Origin: Pseudobdellovibrionaceae bacterium
GTDB lineage: Bacteria > Bdellovibrionota > Bdellovibrionia > Bdellovibrionales > Bdellovibrionaceae
NCBI GenBank assembly: GCA_013359135.1
Contig: JABWCN010000029.1
Location: forward strand, 1 to 55,401
Direction: 5' to 3'
Length of the DNA stretch: 55,401 nucleotides
Position 1 is the first letter of the stretch. Each line of letters starts with the position of its first letter. A program made the translations under genes and the position numbers. The notes under the pieces were generated by a model. It made no database searches. It had not been told where the DNA came from and saw only the letters and a program-made list of their open reading frames with translations. This document shows positions 51,648 through 55,401 of the stretch, one piece after another.

Positions 51648-54600
51648 CTATGGCAACCTAAATGTATCATAAAATAATTGCAGTCGTTGCGATAAGAAAT
51701 CTTCGCTCACAGTATCAGCCATCTTAAGGGAAAGAAAAGATTCTTTGACTTGATTATCCCTTTCAAACAAAGACATTATTAGATTGAACGTTCCTAGATG
51801 CGAAAGGTTTCTATATCCCGACTTCTGCTGCGCCAGCTGCGCCTTTCCTAAAATACGCCTAGCAAACACATCAGAACGTTCAGGACGATAGGACTGGACG
51901 AACTCAAAGATGTTTCCAATCGATTCCGCATTCAAGGTGAACTGATTGTCAAAAACAACCAGCCCTTTGTTACCAAAGTCTATACTCGAAAACTCAACTG
52001 GAAATCGAGTTTTAAGTATAACAAACGCATAGACGTAGGCATCAATCGCCAATGGCGTTTTTACATCTAGCGAGCCCGTACCCGCTTCAATTCTCTTAGC
52101 AAAACTGTCGATCAACTCAGCCACTAGGTTTTTTCTTTCAGCCGTAGCCTGAATTTGACGACGAAATAGTATCTCATTCAAGCGATAGTTGGCCCTTGGA
52201 ACCTGTTCTCCCATTACACTTTTAAAAATATTAATACCCTTAGCGATATTGTTTAACTCTTCAACAGAAAAGTTAACAAATAGATACTCAAGTGCAAACT
52301 CATTCACTATTCGTTGCTCATTGACCGCTAGATTTGCTGAATTTAAATTGTCTATACGAATACCCGTATTTTCAAAAATAACGTTTCTAAAGTATTGAGT
52401 CAGTGAATTGCCATTTGCGACACCGAATTTTACAAATTGATTTAAAACTCGCTCTTCTAATAAAGCCAAATACACTTTATTCGAATTACGCAGCACCGAT
52501 TGACTAACTGTTCTTTGAATAATTTCTTCAGCTTCTCTTTCCAGCAAAGGCTCCGACGGACTTCGTTTGCTTCGTGGAAAAACATTTTGGACAACTCGAA
52601 CAACATCGGCACCCATCATACGGCCGGCATTAGCTATACGAGTGTACAAATCGCCACTATCAGCCCCTTCAGTATCGACTTTACTTATAGCTAGCGATGA
52701 TTCTTTTTGGTTTCCAGATAGCACAAACTTCATACTAGTGTCTGATTTTAAATACACGCCAGCCACATTGAAAAAGTCTTTTACCTTTGCTAAGGACTCA
52801 AGCAATGGTTTTACATCCATATCTTTTGATGTCACTACAACACTATTTGTTCTTGCATCCCAAAACATTTCGACTGAAATCTCTTTTGACTCATTTGAAA
52901 TCTGATGCTCAGCCATAGCTCTTCGAAATACTAATTCTAAATACACTTTAGAATCTTCGAAGCGTGTAGGACGAATTGGCGTAATTTGCGTCACTCGAAA
53001 GAACTGCTTTCCTTTAACACCAGAAATCAGCGAAACACTGCGAACCGTTGTTTCTGAAGATACATCCGTACCAGGCACAATTTCACGAGCCAATCGCTCT
53101 GCTAAGGCCACAACCCGTGGAGCATGATTGAAAATCGCCACTGTGTTTTGTACGATTCCTTTCGTTTCTACTTGATCTACGAGACCTGGAGCACCTGGTC
53201 CTACTAAGTATTCTTTTTTATCAGGATTAAACAAAGCAATCTTACTGTCATAATCGGCATTTAAAATACGATCTTTGATTGGTTGATAGTCCACCAAAGC
53301 ATCAGCCGGCGTCGTCGCTTCAAGGCCAGTAGCCAGTATGATAGTATCTACTGTATAAACCTTACCGTCAGTCATCGTTACATCCACTTGGTTCGGATCA
53401 ATACTGCGATCGATTTTTTCAACCTTTGCCGGAATAGCCTCGCCAATAGGAATACCACCCGCTTTTGATGATCTAAAGATAGCACCGACAGACGAATAAC
53501 GAAGTCGCGCACTTTTCAGAAATTCATCACAGGTCTTTTTATCTTGACCAGCCCATAGAATTTTTGCCGGCAAATCGACTTGAGCCGACGACATTCCAGT
53601 TTGACCATTATTTCCAATTATAAACTCAACGATGGTGTCTGCTGAATTTCCTTTACCCGCAATCATGATCCGTTTCTTTTCAAAAAAAGATTTTGGATTA
53701 TTAGAGCTCTCTAGAATTTCCAAGGCTTGATCGTAAGTAGCTACTCTTGGCAATTCGCCCGCTTTTGATGTCATAAATTCTGGATTTTCTGTTACAAATG
53801 ATTTTACTTCGTCAGGTAGCTTCACTAGCCCCAGACCTGGTGCACGAATAAGGGTTTGTGCCGATAGTGTCTTGATTTCTTTTCCAACTTGAAGTAGTTG
53901 CACTTTAGCTTGGTCGTTTTTACTCTCAAGAGTTACACTTGTTGTGTTTAAAACGATGTCTACACCAGGGAGTTTACTTAATGAATAGGCGCCGATAAGT
54001 AAAGCATCACCCAAATCTTTTGCTAATGGATATTTTTGCGCCGAGAGATCGGTCACTTGGATAGGTAAATATGGCAGCTCATTCAAGTTGCCTTCACCGG
54101 GAAGAGGTAATTTGTTTTTACCCGAGGGACGCTGAGATGAATTTAAAACAAACACCGATCCGCCACTACGAAATCGTGACGCTATTGTATCTTGTTTTTC
54201 AACGATCAAAATTTTCAATCCAGGATTATTCGCTTTTAATGTCGCCGCCGAAATGATGCCGTGGACACCACCACCAACAATAACGACATCGTACTTAGGA
54301 TCTCCTTTTTTAATCGATTCCAGAGTGCTGACAGAACTTAATCTAAGCTCGGCTTCGACAAGCCTCATAATCTGTTCACGTTTACTCTTATCAGTCGTAA
54401 TTTTAGGAAGCCATTCCCTACGAAAAGAGGCGGCTTCAAAACTCATTTGGATCGGTGGATTTAAGCGAGCCCCTATTTGTGATTTCGCAAATTGAGAATC
54501 TATAACGTCTGAAAAAGTTTTGCTATCTTTGAATGACTGCAAGGTGGAAATCGCTTTTTGACTAACTAAGCGCGTTTCAACGCCTGTATAAAAGCTTCGG

Positions 54601-54680
54601 CACGCCAATGATTGAGCGACGGAGCTCAAAGATACCATTGTAACAAGTGCGACAATCAGATTACGATGAACGTTCAACAT
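51648..54680 (-). CDS. Large exported FAD/NAD(P)-binding oxidoreductase-like protein
   Basis: A 1010-residue protein with a signal peptide (LIVALVTMVSLSSVAQSLA). A Rossmann dinucleotide-binding segment YDVVIVGGGVHGIISAATL lies near residue 130, followed by a second glycine motif (IMIAGKGNSADTIVEFI) and VDTIILATGLEATTP, as in flavin monooxygenase-type oxidoreductases. The C-terminal ~450 residues, rich in helices, are not recognised. GGAGG precedes the ATG. An exported flavoprotein would have to fold outside or be exported folded; no twin-arginine motif is present. The electron donor and substrate are unknown. Confidence 0.78.
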   Translation of the reverse strand: MLNVHRNLIVALVTMVSLSSVAQSLACRSFYTGVETRLVSQKAISTLQSFKDSKTFSDVIDSQFAKSQIGARLNPPIQMSFEAASFRREWLPKITTDKSKREQIMRLVEAELRLSSVSTLESIKKGDPKYDVVIVGGGVHGIISAATLKANNPGLKILIVEKQDTIASRFRSGGSVFVLNSSQRPSGKNKLPLPGEGNLNELPYLPIQVTDLSAQKYPLAKDLGDALLIGAYSLSKLPGVDIVLNTTSVTLESKNDQAKVQLLQVGKEIKTLSAQTLIRAPGLGLVKLPDEVKSFVTENPEFMTSKAGELPRVATYDQALEILESSNNPKSFFEKKRIMIAGKGNSADTIVEFIIGNNGQTGMSSAQVDLPAKILWAGQDKKTCDEFLKSARLRYSSVGAIFRSSKAGGIPIGEAIPAKVEKIDRSIDPNQVDVTMTDGKVYTVDTIILATGLEATTPADALVDYQPIKDRILNADYDSKIALFNPDKKEYLVGPGAPGLVDQVETKGIVQNTVAIFNHAPRVVALAERLAREIVPGTDVSSETTVRSVSLISGVKGKQFFRVTQITPIRPTRFEDSKVYLELVFRRAMAEHQISNESKEISVEMFWDARTNSVVVTSKDMDVKPLLESLAKVKDFFNVAGVYLKSDTSMKFVLSGNQKESSLAISKVDTEGADSGDLYTRIANAGRMMGADVVRVVQNVFPRSKRSPSEPLLEREAEEIIQRTVSQSVLRNSNKVYLALLEERVLNQFVKFGVANGNSLTQYFRNVIFENTGIRIDNLNSANLAVNEQRIVNEFALEYLFVNFSVEELNNIAKGINIFKSVMGEQVPRANYRLNEILFRRQIQATAERKNLVAELIDSFAKRIEAGTGSLDVKTPLAIDAYVYAFVILKTRFPVEFSSIDFGNKGLVVFDNQFTLNAESIGNIFEFVQSYRPERSDVFARRILGKAQLAQQKSGYRNLSHLGTFNLIMSLFERDNQVKESFLSLKMADTVSEDFLSQRLQLFYDTFRLP

Positions 54681-54751
54681 GTGACCTCCAAAATATGGTG
54701 ATCCCTATATATCGCAATGGAAGGAATAAAATCTATTTTTAGGAAAACAAA

Positions 54752-54772
54752 GTGCTCCAAAATTTGGAACAC
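54752..54772. promoter_or_regulatory. 21-bp imperfect palindrome upstream of the oxidoreductase gene
   Basis: GTGCTCCAAA and TTTGGAACAC are arms with one mismatch around a single base, 72 bp upstream of the oxidoreductase start. A second perfect palindrome, CAAGCCGGCTTG, lies at 54823-54834. Either could be a regulator site serving the divergent genes. Confidence 0.4.
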
Positions 54773-54946
54773 CCATCAGAAACACCCTATTTCTTTCTAT
54801 TCTAAAATAAATTGTTTCATTACAAGCCGGCTTGAAAACGTTATAAATTAATACATTTTCTCGGTCTGAGACCTATAAATTGTTTATATTTTTAAAACAA
54901 AAAAACTCTTAATAATTTAACTAAATTTGACGATAAAGAAGACAAG

Positions 54947-55324
54947 ATGAAAAAATACATGCACGTTATTTCTATACGACTAGCTTGGCTTTTAATTGCC
55001 TTCACATCCGTTTTAAACTCTTGCATGATGCAAGCTAGTATTACCCAACTAAATTCACCATCATCTCCAATTCAATTAACACTTAAAATACAGGATAATA
55101 ATGCAACTAAAGTGCGTGTGGAAGAAGGGACTCTCATTTTGGCCCTTGCAAGCATTACCCAACCCCTAAGTAAAGATACAAGCCTCAATGTATCTATCTC
55201 TTCGGCTGGAGGAAATTCTCGGGTTAACGAAAGATTTTCTAGCTATACTAAGTCTGTTCTCATTCCGGCAGGTTCTACCTCTGCATTTATCAACATTCAA
55301 ACTAATACCAATTCCAAAAAATAA
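54947..55324 (+). CDS. Small lipoprotein with Calx-beta-like domain
   Basis: A 125-residue protein. A signal segment (LAWLLIAFTSVLNSC) ends in a lipobox-like LNSC. The remainder has the Calx-beta pattern: an acidic VEEGT, LTQ/SQPLSKDTSLNVSI and the final VLIPAGSTSAFINIQT. One repeat only, so it may be the broken start of a longer surface protein or a minimal lipoprotein. AAGAAGA precedes the ATG. Confidence 0.65.
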   Translation: MKKYMHVISIRLAWLLIAFTSVLNSCMMQASITQLNSPSSPIQLTLKIQDNNATKVRVEEGTLILALASITQPLSKDTSLNVSISSAGGNSRVNERFSSYTKSVLIPAGSTSAFINIQTNTNSKK

Positions 55325-55401
55325 TTCCCTAAATTTGAGTTGTTAATTTTTGGCCAAATTGATTTAATTTATCCGTGGTTAAAACAGAAGAGCTTGTAGA
55401 T

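Overview
The window is AT-rich bacterial DNA with tightly packed genes. It resembles a predatory bacterium of the Bdellovibrionota (Bdellovibrio/Bacteriovorax relatives). That placement is an inference from gene style: many exported and lipoprotein genes, a remnant resembling the start of an alpha-2-macroglobulin gene, a sigma-54 signalling operon and a divergent conjugation system. No rRNA or tRNA gene is present to settle it.

About 1-46,741 reads as most of one integrative and conjugative element (ICE) whose left end lies outside the window. From left to right it carries: (i) a RIT element, three overlapping tyrosine-recombinase genes (115-3286), beside a truncated gene and a 33-bp perfect palindrome; (ii) on the minus strand, a complete type 1 BREX phage-defence operon (20,473 down to 7,449: small HTH protein, brxA, brxB, brxC, pglX, pglZ, brxL), continued without a break by an SMC/RecF-like ATPase and a 617-residue APH-fold kinase-like protein (down to 3,684); (iii) on the minus strand, a six-gene operon (26,473 to 20,580) with a peptide-type solute-binding protein, histidine kinase, sigma-54 activator, alpha/beta hydrolase, small exported protein and ICMT-like methyltransferase, behind a near-consensus sigma-54 promoter; (iv) a chromate-resistance cluster (26,770-33,340) with divergent chrB around a 20-bp palindrome, an ABC exporter, a secreted protein, a second ChrB-type domain, an MFS carrier and chrA; (v) a VirB/Trb-like type IV secretion operon with coupling protein (33,632-44,442); (vi) a GC-rich 113-bp nested inverted repeat that is a good oriT candidate, a basic coiled-coil protein, an excisionase-like protein and a tyrosine integrase (to 46,644).

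A 27-bp core repeat lies just after the integrase (46,715) and again at 48,370. Each copy is followed about 110 bp later by 9-bp repeats spaced exactly 11 bp apart. These look like attachment sites with integrase arm sites. They bracket a 1.6-kb segment with a HigBA-like toxin-antitoxin locus (toxin frameshifted) and a coupled gene of unknown function, so the locus seems to have collected elements in tandem.

The right flank (48,634-55,324) looks chromosomal: a LysR regulator divergent from a secreted 2H phosphoesterase-like gene, gene debris, a TraB/EreA/ChaN-like lipoprotein that probably starts at ATT, a 1010-residue exported FAD oxidoreductase and a small Calx-beta-like lipoprotein.

The least familiar parts are the two-gene ATPase/kinase tail on the BREX operon and the self-contained sigma-54 sensing cassette. 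Both ride on a conjugative element that lacks a recognisable relaxase and VirB11.
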